From Segnochrobactrum spirostomi (lineage in GTDB: Bacteria; Pseudomonadota; Alphaproteobacteria; Rhizobiales; Segnochrobactraceae): a DNA stretch of 64,000 bases. Below the pieces are notes generated by a model. That model made no database searches and was not told the origin of the DNA. It saw nothing but the letters and a program-made list of their open reading frames with translations. Every line of letters begins with the position of its first letter. Position 1 is the first letter of the stretch. Of this stretch, positions 37,505 to 45,962 are shown piece by piece. The stretch lies in NCBI RefSeq assembly GCF_009600605.1, contig NZ_VWNA01000003.1, positions 124,001 through 188,000 on the forward strand. The letters are read 5' to 3'. A program made the position numbers and the translations under genes.

Positions 37505-39519
37505 GTATCGCAACGCTGCCGTTCGGATCGTCCCGCCGCTCCGCGGTGTGGGGGCCGATCGCACTCGCCGGCGGGCTCGGCCTGCTGGCGATCGTGGCGA
37601 CGGTGATGTCGCTGGCGTCGGCGCTGCCGATGGTGCGGTGGCCCGCCGCCCTCGCTGCGCCGGACCTCGACGATATAGGCCAGGCTGTCGTTGTCTTCAG
37701 CGTCTTGCCGCGGGTCGCCGTCGCCCTTCTCGCCGGAGCTGGGCTCGCGCTCGCCGGCACGTTGCTGCAGCAGGTGCTGCGCAATCCCCTCGCCGAGCCC
37801 GCGACGCTCGGGATTGCCGCGGGGGCGCATCTCGCCCTTGCCCTCGCGACCTTGTTCGCGCCGGTCCTCCTCGTGTTCGGGCGCGATGCCGTCGCCCTCG
37901 GCGGTGCGGCGCTCGCGACCGCTGCCGTGCTCGGCCTTTCCTGGCGGCACGGTTTCGCGCCGGTGCACGTCGTGCTCGCCGGCCTGGTTGTCGGGCTCTA
38001 TTGCGGGGCGAGCGCGGCACTGCTCGTGCTCCTGCACGAGCGCTATCTCGAAGGGCTCTTTCTCTGGGGGGCCGGCTCGCTGGTCCAGCAGGACTGGACC
38101 GCGACCGTCGCCCTCCTGCCGCGCCTCATCGTCGTCGCGGGCTTCGTCGCGGTGCTCGCTCGTCCTTTCGCCATGCTCGATCTCGGGGACGAGGCGGCCC
38201 GCGGCGTCGGCCTGCCGGTCGCGCGGGTCCGCTTCGCCGGGCTTGCGCTCGCCGTCGCCCTGACGGGTTTCGTCGTGGCCTCGATCGGCGTCATCGGCTT
38301 CATCGGTCTCATCGCGCCGACCCTCGCCCGGCTCACGGGCGCGCGCACTTTCCGGATGCGCCTGTGGACCGCGCCGCTCATCGGCGCGGCGCTGCTCTGG
38401 CTCACCGACCAACTCGTCCAGCGCCTCTCCGGTGCGGGGGGCGAGCTCTTGCCCGCGGGCGCGGTGACGGCGCTCCTCGGCGCCCCGCTGCTGTTCTGGA
38501 TGTTGCCGCGCCTTCGCTTCGAACCGCCGCGGGCCGCGGTCGCCGGACCTGTGCTCCGCCGTGCCGGCCGCGGGCGGGTCCTCGGCCTCGCCGCCGCCCT
38601 CGCCCTCGTCACGATCTTCGCGCTCGTCGTCGGCCGCACGCCGGACGGACATTGGGGAACGGCGTTCGGCGACCTTGCGGCGTGGGAGCGGGCCTTGCCC
38701 TGGCGCTGGCCCCGGATCGTGGCGGCGCTCGCGGCCGGCACGATGCTCGCCCTCGCCGGCACGCTGCTCCAGCGCTTGACGGCCAATCCCATGGCGAGCC
38801 CGGAAGTGCTCGGCATCTCCTCGGGCGCCGCCTTCGGGCTACTCGCCGTGCTCCTCTTGGTCGCCGATCTCGGCAGGCTCGGACAGTTCGCGGCGGCCTG
38901 CTGCGGCGCGCTCGTCGCACTCCTCGCCATCCTCGCCTTGAACCGGCGATCCTCCTTCGCGCCCGAACGCGTCCTGATCGCCGGGCTCGCGCTCGGGGCG
39001 CTCCTCGACGCTCTTGTCGGCGTCCTGATGGCGAGCGGCGATCCGCGGGCGCTGCGCATGCTCAATTGGCTTGCCGGTTCGACCTACGGGGTCGACGGCC
39101 ACGCTGCCCTGATGGCGCTCGGCCTCGCACTCGTTCTGGCGGCTGTCGCCCCCTTGCTCGCGCGCTGGCTCGACCTGATGCCGCTCGGCGCACGCACGGC
39201 ATCGGCCGTCGGCGTCGATGTGGCGCGGGCGCGGGGGGCCGTGCTTCTCGTCGCGGCGGCGCTCACCGCCGGCGGCACCCTGGCCGTCGGACCCTTGAGC
39301 TTCGTCGGGCTGATGGCGCCCCATCTCGCCCGCCGCCTCGGCTTCCGCCGCGCCGGCGGGGAAATCGCCGGAGCCGCACTCGTGGGGGCGGCGCTGATGG
39401 TGGCGGCGGACTGGCTCGGCCGCGTGATCGATTTTCCGCGCCAGATGCCGGCGGGTCTCGTCGCGGCGGTGATCGGCGCCCCGCTCTTGATGGTTCTGCT
39501 CCGGGGACGGCGCCGATGA
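37501..39519 (+). CDS. fhuB: Iron-siderophore permease FhuB (fused double permease)
   Basis: This 672-residue membrane protein consists of two FecCD-type halves in tandem. Each has the LPRVAVALLAGAGLALAGTLLQ type motif (also WRWPRIVAALAAGTMLALAG in half two), NPLAEPATLGI/NPMASPEVLGI, and a cytoplasmic coupling Gly motif (GLIAPTLARLTG, GLMAPHLARRLG). The N- and C-halves each give about ten hydrophobic segments. FhuB in enterobacteria has the same double architecture. Start ATG at 37501 overlaps fhuD; stop overlaps fhuF (ATGA). The large frame extending upstream of 37501 is read-through into fhuD and is not part of the protein. Confidence 0.94.
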   Translation: MSIATLPFGSSRRSAVWGPIALAGGLGLLAIVATVMSLASALPMVRWPAALAAPDLDDIGQAVVVFSVLPRVAVALLAGAGLALAGTLLQQVLRNPLAEPATLGIAAGAHLALALATLFAPVLLVFGRDAVALGGAALATAAVLGLSWRHGFAPVHVVLAGLVVGLYCGASAALLVLLHERYLEGLFLWGAGSLVQQDWTATVALLPRLIVVAGFVAVLARPFAMLDLGDEAARGVGLPVARVRFAGLALAVALTGFVVASIGVIGFIGLIAPTLARLTGARTFRMRLWTAPLIGAALLWLTDQLVQRLSGAGGELLPAGAVTALLGAPLLFWMLPRLRFEPPRAAVAGPVLRRAGRGRVLGLAAALALVTIFALVVGRTPDGHWGTAFGDLAAWERALPWRWPRIVAALAAGTMLALAGTLLQRLTANPMASPEVLGISSGAAFGLLAVLLLVADLGRLGQFAAACCGALVALLAILALNRRSSFAPERVLIAGLALGALLDALVGVLMASGDPRALRMLNWLAGSTYGVDGHAALMALGLALVLAAVAPLLARWLDLMPLGARTASAVGVDVARARGAVLLVAAALTAGGTLAVGPLSFVGLMAPHLARRLGFRRAGGEIAGAALVGAALMVAADWLGRVIDFPRQMPAGLVAAVIGAPLLMVLLRGRRR

Positions 39520-40292
39520 CGGGCTCGCCGCAGCAACCGATGCCGATCCGTGCCGCGCTCGAGGAGCTTTTCCAGGGCGAGCTGGAACCCTACGCACGGA
39601 TGATGTTGTTCAGCGCCGATCCGCGCGGCGGCCTCTCCTGCGCCGCCTTGCGCGATCCGGTCGTCCTCGACGAACGTCTCGCACATTTCGGGGCCGCTTT
39701 CCCCGGCGCCGATCGCCGTGCGGTCGCCTCCTTCTGGTCGCAATATTATTTCGCCGTGCTGACCATCCCGCTTGGGCTCTCGATGGTGGTGCTCGGCCGC
39801 ATGCCGGACCCCGCTCTGGAGACGACGGATCTCGTCTGGGATCCGTCCGGCGGCGGTCCGAGCGCGATCCGCTTTCGCGACGAGCGGGGCACGCCCGAAC
39901 GCCCGGTCACCGATCTTTTCGAGACGATGATCGAGGCCCATCTCGCGCCGATGATCGCGGCCATCGCGGCTCATGCCGGGCTCGCACCGAAACTTCTTTG
40001 GAGCAACGTCGCCGGCTATTTCGAGTGGATCGTGCAGGAGATGCATCGCCGTCGCAGCGAGCTGACGCTCGCGGCGCGCGGCGCGGCGATCGACGAAGCC
40101 GTCGCCTTCTTCGATTGCGCGGTCCTGCCGTCGGGCACGCGCAATCCGCTGTTGAAGCCCGTGCGCTATGTCGAGGAGGGGGGCGAGATCGTGCGCCGCC
40201 GCCGCATCTGCTGCCTGCGCCACATGCTGCCGGGCGTCGGCGGCTGCGGGGCGACCTGCCCTGTGCCGGAGGGTCGGGGCGCTACGGCCTGA
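39516..40292 (+). CDS. fhuF: Ferric-siderophore reductase FhuF
   Basis: The protein is 258 residues, with ALEELFQGELEPYARMM at the N-terminus, FWSQYYFAVLTIPLGLSMVV in the middle and a C-terminal cysteine cluster CCLRHMLPGVGGCGATC. E. coli FhuF carries CC-X10-C-X2-C as an unusual [2Fe-2S] site; here the last spacing is X3. It would reduce Fe(III)-siderophore in the cytoplasm to release iron. The ATG overlaps the fhuB stop, and the last 11 bases overlap the end of the convergent HAD gene. Confidence 0.88.
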   Translation: MTGSPQQPMPIRAALEELFQGELEPYARMMLFSADPRGGLSCAALRDPVVLDERLAHFGAAFPGADRRAVASFWSQYYFAVLTIPLGLSMVVLGRMPDPALETTDLVWDPSGGGPSAIRFRDERGTPERPVTDLFETMIEAHLAPMIAAIAAHAGLAPKLLWSNVAGYFEWIVQEMHRRRSELTLAARGAAIDEAVAFFDCAVLPSGTRNPLLKPVRYVEEGGEIVRRRRICCLRHMLPGVGGCGATCPVPEGRGATA

Positions 40293-41133
40293 AGCCGCGC
40301 GGCATCAGGAAGCGCGGGGCGTAGCCGAGCCGTTCGGTCTGATCGGCGAGCGCGGCCGGGCTCAGGTCGGCCGAGAGGCCGGTCGCCGTAAGGACCGCGT
40401 CGACGCCGAAATCGACGGCGCCTTTGACGTCGTGCAGGAGGCTGTCGCCGACGCAGGCGAGGCGGCTCGGGTCGGGCGATCCGGCGAGGGCGTAGGCGTG
40501 CTCGTACATCACGCGGAACGGCTTGCCGATGCGGATGACCGGCCCGCCCATCGCCTCGTATTCGGCCGCGATGGCGCCGGCCGCGGGTGCGGTGCCGGTC
40601 ACCGTCAGCTTCTCGAGGTCCGGGTTTGTGCACACCGCCACGACGCCGCGCGCCGCCGCCGGGCGTAGCATGTCGCGGTAGGCTTCAAGGGTGACGGTCT
40701 CGCCCTGGCTGCCGGCGATCAGGATGAGGTCGGCGGCGGCCGCGTCGCTCACGGGCACAAGGCCGAGCGCCTCGGCAAGGGCCGTGTCGCCGCTCGTCGA
40801 GATGGTCAGACAGGTCTTGCCGGGGGCGAGCCGGATCGGCGAGGCGTCACCCGACAAAAGGGCGCGCGCGACGTCGCCCGAGGTGACGAAGGCCTCGTAG
40901 AGATCCGGTCCGATGCCCATGCGAGCGAGACGCTCCGCGTTGTGGCGGCCGCTGCGGCCGGAATTCGACAGCACGATCACCTTGCGGCCGGCGTCGCGCA
41001 GGGCTGCGAGCGCGTCGCGCGCGCCCTCGTAGACATGGTCGTCGCCGCGCAGCACGCCGAACTGGTCGACGAACAGCCAATCATAGCGATCGATCAATCC
41101 GGCAATGTCGATCACACCGGTCGCGTAGGTCAT
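40282..41133 (-). CDS. HAD-IIA family sugar-phosphatase-like hydrolase
   Basis: This 283-residue protein belongs to the NagD-like HAD subfamily whose motif I reads DQFGV (here FVDQFGVLRGDD), with Asp nucleophile but Phe where most HADs have the second Asp. Other motifs are VIVLSNSGR (motif II), GKPFRVMYEHA (Lys, motif III) and VGDSLLHDVKGAVDFG (motif IV). The ATG at 41133 overlaps the kinase stop (ATGA). It is the last gene of the leftward aldolase-kinase-HAD operon, and so probably dephosphorylates a sugar phosphate or repairs a side product in that pathway. Confidence 0.88.
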   Translation of the reverse strand: MTYATGVIDIAGLIDRYDWLFVDQFGVLRGDDHVYEGARDALAALRDAGRKVIVLSNSGRSGRHNAERLARMGIGPDLYEAFVTSGDVARALLSGDASPIRLAPGKTCLTISTSGDTALAEALGLVPVSDAAAADLILIAGSQGETVTLEAYRDMLRPAAARGVVAVCTNPDLEKLTVTGTAPAAGAIAAEYEAMGGPVIRIGKPFRVMYEHAYALAGSPDPSRLACVGDSLLHDVKGAVDFGVDAVLTATGLSADLSPAALADQTERLGYAPRFLMPRGFRP

Positions 41134-42404
41134 GGCAGGGCGTGGTTCGCGAGAACGAGACGGGCGGCGCCGGCCGCGGCGTCGGTGGAGAGCGCCTCGC
41201 GCATCGGCACGCCGAGCCGGGCGGCGCGGATCTTGGTCCAGCCCGCGCTGCGGGCGCCGCCGCCGACGCTGCGCACGCTTTTGAGCGCGGGGGCGCCGTG
41301 TTCGGCGAGGCGCCGGTAGCCGAGCGCCTCGATGGCGGCGATGCCTTCGAGCACGCCCTGGAAGAAGCGCGCGTCGTCGGCCGGCCGCGGTTCGAGGCGC
41401 GGCGGAAAGGCCGGGTCGGAGACGGGGAAGCGTTCGCCGGGGGCGGCGAGGGGATAATAATCGAGCCCGGTCGGATGGTCGGGGTCGAGCGACGCGGAGA
41501 GCGCCTCGATTGCGGCGTCGCCGAACAGGGCCTTCAGCACCGCGCCGCCGCTGTTGGAGGCGCCGCCGGGAAGCCACAGGTCGCCGATGCGGTGGCTGTA
41601 GATGCCGTAGTCCGAGGCGAAAACGGGACGATCGGACAGCAGCTTCAGAACGAGGGTGGAGCCGAGCGCGGTGACGCCGTCACCGACCTCGCGGGCGCCG
41701 GTCGCCAGGAACGACGCGCAACCGTCCGTCGTCCCGGCATGGACGATCGCGGCGGCGGGCAGGCCGAGGGCGCGTCCCGCGGCGCCGACCGCACCGAGCC
41801 CGGTGCCGACGCGGCGCACCGGCGGCAGCAGGCCGACATCGAAGCCGGTCGCCGCGATCCAGGCGGGCCAGCTTTCCGTTTGGAGATCGTAGCCCGTCTT
41901 GAGCGCGTTGTTCTCGTCGGAGACGACGATGCCGTCGCCGAGCCGGGAGGCGACCCAGTCGGCCTGATGGAGAATGCGCACGGTGCCCGGCCGGTGCGCG
42001 AGTTCGATCGCCTTGCCGAGCGGGCTCGTGCCGCCGAGGGCGGGGCTATCCGCCGGCGCGGCGGCGGCGATCGCCGCCAGCGCGGCCGGATCGGTGCAGC
42101 GATCGTTGTAGAGCAGGGCATCGCCGATGGGTGCGCCGGCGGCATCGAGCGCGAGCACGGTGCCGGAGGTGCCGTCGACCGCGAGCCCGGCCACGCCGTC
42201 GAGGGGCGTGGCAGATCGCAGCGCGCCGAGGCAATGCTCTACCCCGGCCCACCACGCGGCCGGGCGGCGCACCTCGGCAGGGGTCTCGAACGGGTGCGAG
42301 GCGGTCGCGACGGTCTGCCCGGCCCGGTCGAGGGCGACGGCGCGCACGCCCGACGTGCCGATGTCGATGCCGATCGCGAAGGCGGACGAGGTGGCCTCGG
42401 TCAC
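41130..42404 (-). CDS. FGGY-family carbohydrate kinase (leftward operon)
   Basis: This 424-residue kinase has phosphate-1 motif AIGIDIGTSGVRAVALD, GLAVDGTSGTVLALD, adenosine-site GARSAGWTKIRAARLG and a late VRSVGGGA. The GTG start at 42404 overlaps the aldolase stop (GTGA). FGGY kinases phosphorylate pentuloses, hexuloses or polyols; ribulokinase/xylulokinase-like members are the closest by general appearance, but the substrate cannot be read from sequence. It is distinct from the second FGGY kinase at 44498-45865. Confidence 0.9.
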   Translation of the reverse strand: MTEATSSAFAIGIDIGTSGVRAVALDRAGQTVATASHPFETPAEVRRPAAWWAGVEHCLGALRSATPLDGVAGLAVDGTSGTVLALDAAGAPIGDALLYNDRCTDPAALAAIAAAAPADSPALGGTSPLGKAIELAHRPGTVRILHQADWVASRLGDGIVVSDENNALKTGYDLQTESWPAWIAATGFDVGLLPPVRRVGTGLGAVGAAGRALGLPAAAIVHAGTTDGCASFLATGAREVGDGVTALGSTLVLKLLSDRPVFASDYGIYSHRIGDLWLPGGASNSGGAVLKALFGDAAIEALSASLDPDHPTGLDYYPLAAPGERFPVSDPAFPPRLEPRPADDARFFQGVLEGIAAIEALGYRRLAEHGAPALKSVRSVGGGARSAGWTKIRAARLGVPMREALSTDAAAGAARLVLANHALP

Positions 42405-43489
42405 GAACGGCGCCCGCGGTCGAGGCCCTGGCGGTAGGTTTCCGCCTCCCAATGGGTGAGTGCCCAGCAGGCCTTGGGATCGAGCACGTGGATCGGCTCG
42501 CCGAGCGGCACGCGGGCGGTGACCTCGGCGAGGCAGCGCACCATCGTGAGCCCGCCCGGGGTCAGGTCGCGGGCGACGAGCACGCCCGCGCCGGGAACCA
42601 GGATGACCTTCGGTGCCGGCCAGCCGTTGGCGGCGAAGGCGGCGAGCACGTCGGCGACGGTCTGGCCCGCGTCGAGGCGGCCGACCCGCTCGCCGAGGAA
42701 GATGACGTGATCGGGATAAAGCGGGCCGCCGAGCGCGATCGGCAGGCTGTCGGGCGAGAGGGCGGGAGCGTGGCTCGCCGGATCCCCGACCGGGGCATAG
42801 GCGGTGCCCTCGGCGAGGGCTTCGAGGCGGGCGAGGTCCGGCGCGCCGGCGGGGCGCGGCGTCTGCGCGAGGGCGGCGGTCACCCGCTCGATCCGCTCCG
42901 CGACGGTCGCGACGTCCGGGCCGCCGATGACGATGCCGTGATTGCCGAGCACCCAGATGTCGGCCGAGCCGCCGGCCGCGCACATGGCGAGGGCGATCGG
43001 AACGCCCGGGCGGCAATAGGGCACGAAGCGCCAGGTCAGATCCGGCACCGCGGCCGCGAGCCGGGCGCCGATCAGCGCCTCGCCGCGCTTCAGGACCGCG
43101 AGCGCGATGGTGTTGACGCAGTGGAAGTGCGCGACCACCCGCTGGGGCATGACGGCGTGGAAGCTCGTCTCGATGGACGGCCGCAACCCGGCTTGGTTGA
43201 GGTCGGTGCGGACGAAGGCAGCGACGTCCTCGGCCGCGCCGGGATCGCAGGCGAGCGCCGCCCGCATCCGCGGCACGTCGACCGGGACCATGATCGGGTT
43301 CGTTTCGGCATTCTGGAGCCAGGTGCCGGAGGCCTTCACCCAGAGGGTGTCGCCGTCCTTGATGGACGTGTTGCCGCCGGCGCCCTGGGTGCGCGTGATG
43401 TCCCGGCCGATCCGGGCCGAGAGCGCGAGGAAGGCCGGATAATCGGGCAGGCTGTCCGGCAGGGCAGGAGCATTTTCTTGTTGTGTCAT
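42401..43489 (-). CDS. Class II aldolase/adducin-family protein, long form
   Basis: The protein is 362 residues. The N-terminal class II aldolase fold shows TQGAGGNTSIKDGDTLWVKASG, the metal-site VVAHFHCVNTIAL and GNHGIVIGG. The C-terminal extension of about 130 residues (KVILVPGAGVLVARDLTPGG, MVRCLAEVTARVP) makes it longer than ordinary fuculose/ribulose-phosphate aldolases. It resembles the aldolase half of the two-domain RhaD-type aldolase/dehydrogenase without the SDR half. It would cleave a ketose or aldose 1-phosphate made by one of the FGGY kinases. The ATG at 43489 is the first gene of the leftward operon; the likely operator is 59-77 bp upstream. Confidence 0.88.
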   Translation of the reverse strand: MTQQENAPALPDSLPDYPAFLALSARIGRDITRTQGAGGNTSIKDGDTLWVKASGTWLQNAETNPIMVPVDVPRMRAALACDPGAAEDVAAFVRTDLNQAGLRPSIETSFHAVMPQRVVAHFHCVNTIALAVLKRGEALIGARLAAAVPDLTWRFVPYCRPGVPIALAMCAAGGSADIWVLGNHGIVIGGPDVATVAERIERVTAALAQTPRPAGAPDLARLEALAEGTAYAPVGDPASHAPALSPDSLPIALGGPLYPDHVIFLGERVGRLDAGQTVADVLAAFAANGWPAPKVILVPGAGVLVARDLTPGGLTMVRCLAEVTARVPLGEPIHVLDPKACWALTHWEAETYRQGLDRGRRS

Positions 43490-43547
43490 GGCGAGCGGCC
43501 TTGGTCCGGCTCCGCCTCGATGTCCGTCCGGCATCGACAGGCGCTGA

Positions 43548-43566
43548 TGATGCAACATATGCATCA
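43548..43566. promoter_or_regulatory. Perfect inverted repeat, probable DeoR-family operator
   Basis: TGATGCAACATATGCATCA has perfect 7-bp arms around ACATA. It lies between the divergent aldolase and DeoR genes, about 60 bp before the aldolase start and 114 bp before the DeoR start. It is the only strong dyad in this gap, so it is the natural binding site for the adjacent regulator. Confidence 0.65.
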
Positions 43567-43679
43567 CGCGACGTATCTCCGTCAATTGTGAAGAAGATAG
43601 ATCATCCCGCTTGTCAGGCCCGCGGAACTGTGATGATAGTGTCGCAAAGAATGACAAAACGGAACAGGGGAGGCGAGCG

Positions 43680-44501
43680 GTGACGGAGTCCGATCGGCAT
43701 CATGCCATCGTCGACCTGTTGGCCGAGCGTCCGTTCGCCTCCGTGCGCGATCTCCAGGAAGCATTCGGGGTTTCCGCCGCCACCATTCGTCGCGATATCG
43801 ATAAGCTGCACGAGCGGGGTCAGGTTCGCAAGGTCTATGGCGGCATCGCCTCGGCCGCCGCGATCGCGCCCGGTCAGCGGCCGGCGCTGCCCTACAGCGA
43901 GAACCGCGACATTGCGGTCGATCAGAAGCGGGCGATCGCGGCGAAGGCGTCGAGCCTCGTCGCCGACGGCGACACCCTCATCATTCACGGCGGCTCGACC
44001 TGCTACAATCTCGGTGTGCTGCTCGCCCAGCGCAGCGTGCGCATCTATACGAATTCGATGCCGCTCGCGGCTTATCTCGGCGAGCAGGGCATCTGCCAGC
44101 TCACGGTGGCCGGGGGCGACGTCTACCGCGAGCCGCGGCTGATCTACGGTGCGGATGCGGTGCCTGCCTATTACGCGTCGAAATTCTTCGTCGGAGCGCA
44201 AGGGATCGGGGCGGAAGGCATCCTCGAATCCCATCCGCTGCTCGTCAAATCGATCCGCCAGCTCGGCGACTGCGCGGACGAGGTGATTCTGCTCGCCGAC
44301 AGCCGCAAGTTCTCGATCCGCGCCCGCCATGCGGTGCTGCCGCTCGAGCGCATCGGTCGGATCATTACCGATAGCGGCCTCTCCGACGCCGACGCCGCGA
44401 TGCTGGAGGCGGCGGGTGTCGCGATCCTGATCGCCGATGCGCCGACCGCGTCCCAGGCGGGCGCCGCGTACGCCGGTGCCATTCAGGGAGCCGCCGCATG
44501 A
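43680..44501 (+). CDS. DeoR-family transcriptional regulator
   Basis: This 273-residue regulator has an N-terminal HTH (FASVRDLQEAFGVSAATIRRDIDKLHERGQVRKVYGG, cited as the classic ATIRRDIDKL recognition helix) and a DeoRC sugar-phosphate-binding domain (DTLIIHGGSTCYNL, IYTNSMPLAAYL, GAQGIGAEGI, VILLADSRKF). The GTG start at 43680 has GGGGAGG six bases upstream; the open frame continues to 43611 without a good site. It is divergent from the aldolase operon and overlaps the second FGGY kinase by 4 bp. It probably represses both operons until a phosphorylated intermediate is present. Confidence 0.92.
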   Translation: MTESDRHHAIVDLLAERPFASVRDLQEAFGVSAATIRRDIDKLHERGQVRKVYGGIASAAAIAPGQRPALPYSENRDIAVDQKRAIAAKASSLVADGDTLIIHGGSTCYNLGVLLAQRSVRIYTNSMPLAAYLGEQGICQLTVAGGDVYREPRLIYGADAVPAYYASKFFVGAQGIGAEGILESHPLLVKSIRQLGDCADEVILLADSRKFSIRARHAVLPLERIGRIITDSGLSDADAAMLEAAGVAILIADAPTASQAGAAYAGAIQGAAA

Positions 44502-45865
44502 GTGCCGCGGGAGCGATCGCCGTCTTCGATCTCGGCAAGACGAACTCGAAGCTGATGGTCTTCTCCGCGGACGGCAGCGTCGTCGCGGAAAGCCGCACCG
44601 CGCCGTCCTGGCGCCAGCACGAGACATTCCGCGTGCTCGACGACGTCGCGCTCGAGCGCTGGATGCGCGCCGAGCTCGCCGCGGCGGTCCTCGCGCATGG
44701 CGTCGAAGGCGTGGTCGTGTCCGGTCATGGCTGCACCTTTGCGCTCGCCGGCGTGAGTGAACTCACCCATCCGGTGCTCGACTACGAGCAGGAGCCGCCG
44801 GCGGACGTCGCCGCGCGCATCGATCCGCTCGTCCCGCCCTTCGCCGAGACCTTCTCGCCGCGGTTGCCGCTTGGCTTCAATTTCGGCCGGCACATCCTCT
44901 GGGTCGAGGATGTCGTGCCGGACGCGGTGGCGCGGGCCGAGGCGATCCTGTGCTATCCGCAGTTCTGGACGTGGCGCCTGTCGGCGCGCGCGGTCGGCGA
45001 AATCTCCTATCTCGGCTGCCACAGCCACGTCTGGGCGCCGCTCGCCGAGGATTATTCGTCCCTCGTCGATGCGCGCGGATGGCGTGCCAAGATGCCCCCG
45101 CTCGCCCGCGCCGGCGCCGTGGTCGGGACCCTCGATCTGCCCCTGGCCGACGGCTCATCCCGCAGCGTCGCCGTGCACAATGGCGTCCACGACAGCAACG
45201 CCTCGCTCTATTTCTACCGGGCGCTCGGCTATCGCGACTTCACGATGGTCTCGACCGGCACCTGGGTCATCGTGATGAACCCGGATTGCCCGCTCGACGC
45301 CCTCGACGAGACCCGCGACATGCTCGCGAACGTCGCCGTCGACGGCGGTGGGGTCGCGACCGCCCGTTTCATGGGCGGGCGCGAGTTCGACGTGATCTCC
45401 GGCGGCCTCAAGCGTCCGATCGAGCCCGCGCTTCTGGCGGCGCTCGTGGCTCGCGGCGCGTTCGCGCTGCCCTCCTTCGCCTCCGGCGGACCTTTTCCCG
45501 GCGCCGAGGGGCGGATCGTGGGGGAGGTCGAGGGCGACGAGGAGCGCGCCGCCCTCGCACTCCTCTACGTCGTGATGATGACCGATCTCACCCTCGATCT
45601 GACGCGCTCCGCCGGGGCGATCATCGTCGACGGCGGCCTCGCCCGCATCCCGGCCTTCACCGGGCTCGTCGCGGCGCTGCGGCCGGACCAGGCGGTACTG
45701 GTCGGATCGAACCCAAACGGCAGCGCCTGCGGCGCCGCGGCGCTCGCTTTCGAGGCGACGGGCCGTTCGCCGTTCGCCGAGACGTGCCGCGCAGTCGAGC
45801 CGATCCCGGTGGCGGGCTTGGCCGCGTATCGAGACCAATGGCGGGCCCTCGCCGGGCACCGCTGA
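44498..45865 (+). CDS. FGGY-family carbohydrate kinase (rightward operon)
   Basis: This 455-residue kinase starts IAVFDLGKTNSKLMVF, with GVVVSGHGCTFAL, HNGVHDSNASLYFYR, TMVSTGTWVIVMNPD and IIVDGGLARIPAFTGL. The LGKTN phosphate loop and the VSTGTW segment are typical of rhamnulokinase/fuculokinase-like FGGY enzymes found in rhizobial rha-type loci. The start overlaps deoR (ATGA), and the ABC ATPase starts 97 bp after the stop. The gene order regulator-kinase-ATPase-permease-permease-binding protein is reminiscent of rhizobial rhamnose operons, but no mutarotase or isomerase gene is present, so the substrate stays open. Confidence 0.9.
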   Translation: MSAAGAIAVFDLGKTNSKLMVFSADGSVVAESRTAPSWRQHETFRVLDDVALERWMRAELAAAVLAHGVEGVVVSGHGCTFALAGVSELTHPVLDYEQEPPADVAARIDPLVPPFAETFSPRLPLGFNFGRHILWVEDVVPDAVARAEAILCYPQFWTWRLSARAVGEISYLGCHSHVWAPLAEDYSSLVDARGWRAKMPPLARAGAVVGTLDLPLADGSSRSVAVHNGVHDSNASLYFYRALGYRDFTMVSTGTWVIVMNPDCPLDALDETRDMLANVAVDGGGVATARFMGGREFDVISGGLKRPIEPALLAALVARGAFALPSFASGGPFPGAEGRIVGEVEGDEERAALALLYVVMMTDLTLDLTRSAGAIIVDGGLARIPAFTGLVAALRPDQAVLVGSNPNGSACGAAALAFEATGRSPFAETCRAVEPIPVAGLAAYRDQWRALAGHR

Positions 45866-45962
45866 GAACAGAGGCGGCCGCCGACAGGCGGACAGCCCGA
45901 AACGATGCCGGGGCGTGGCTGCCCGGGATCGAGGAGAGGATACGGCCGATGAGGAGCGCGTC

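Noticed and set aside
37548-39515. Long plus-strand frame through fhuB that ends as FhuF
   Set aside because: Only the last 777 bases (from 39516) encode FhuF; the upstream part is an Arg-rich off-frame reading of fhuB, so a fusion was not called.
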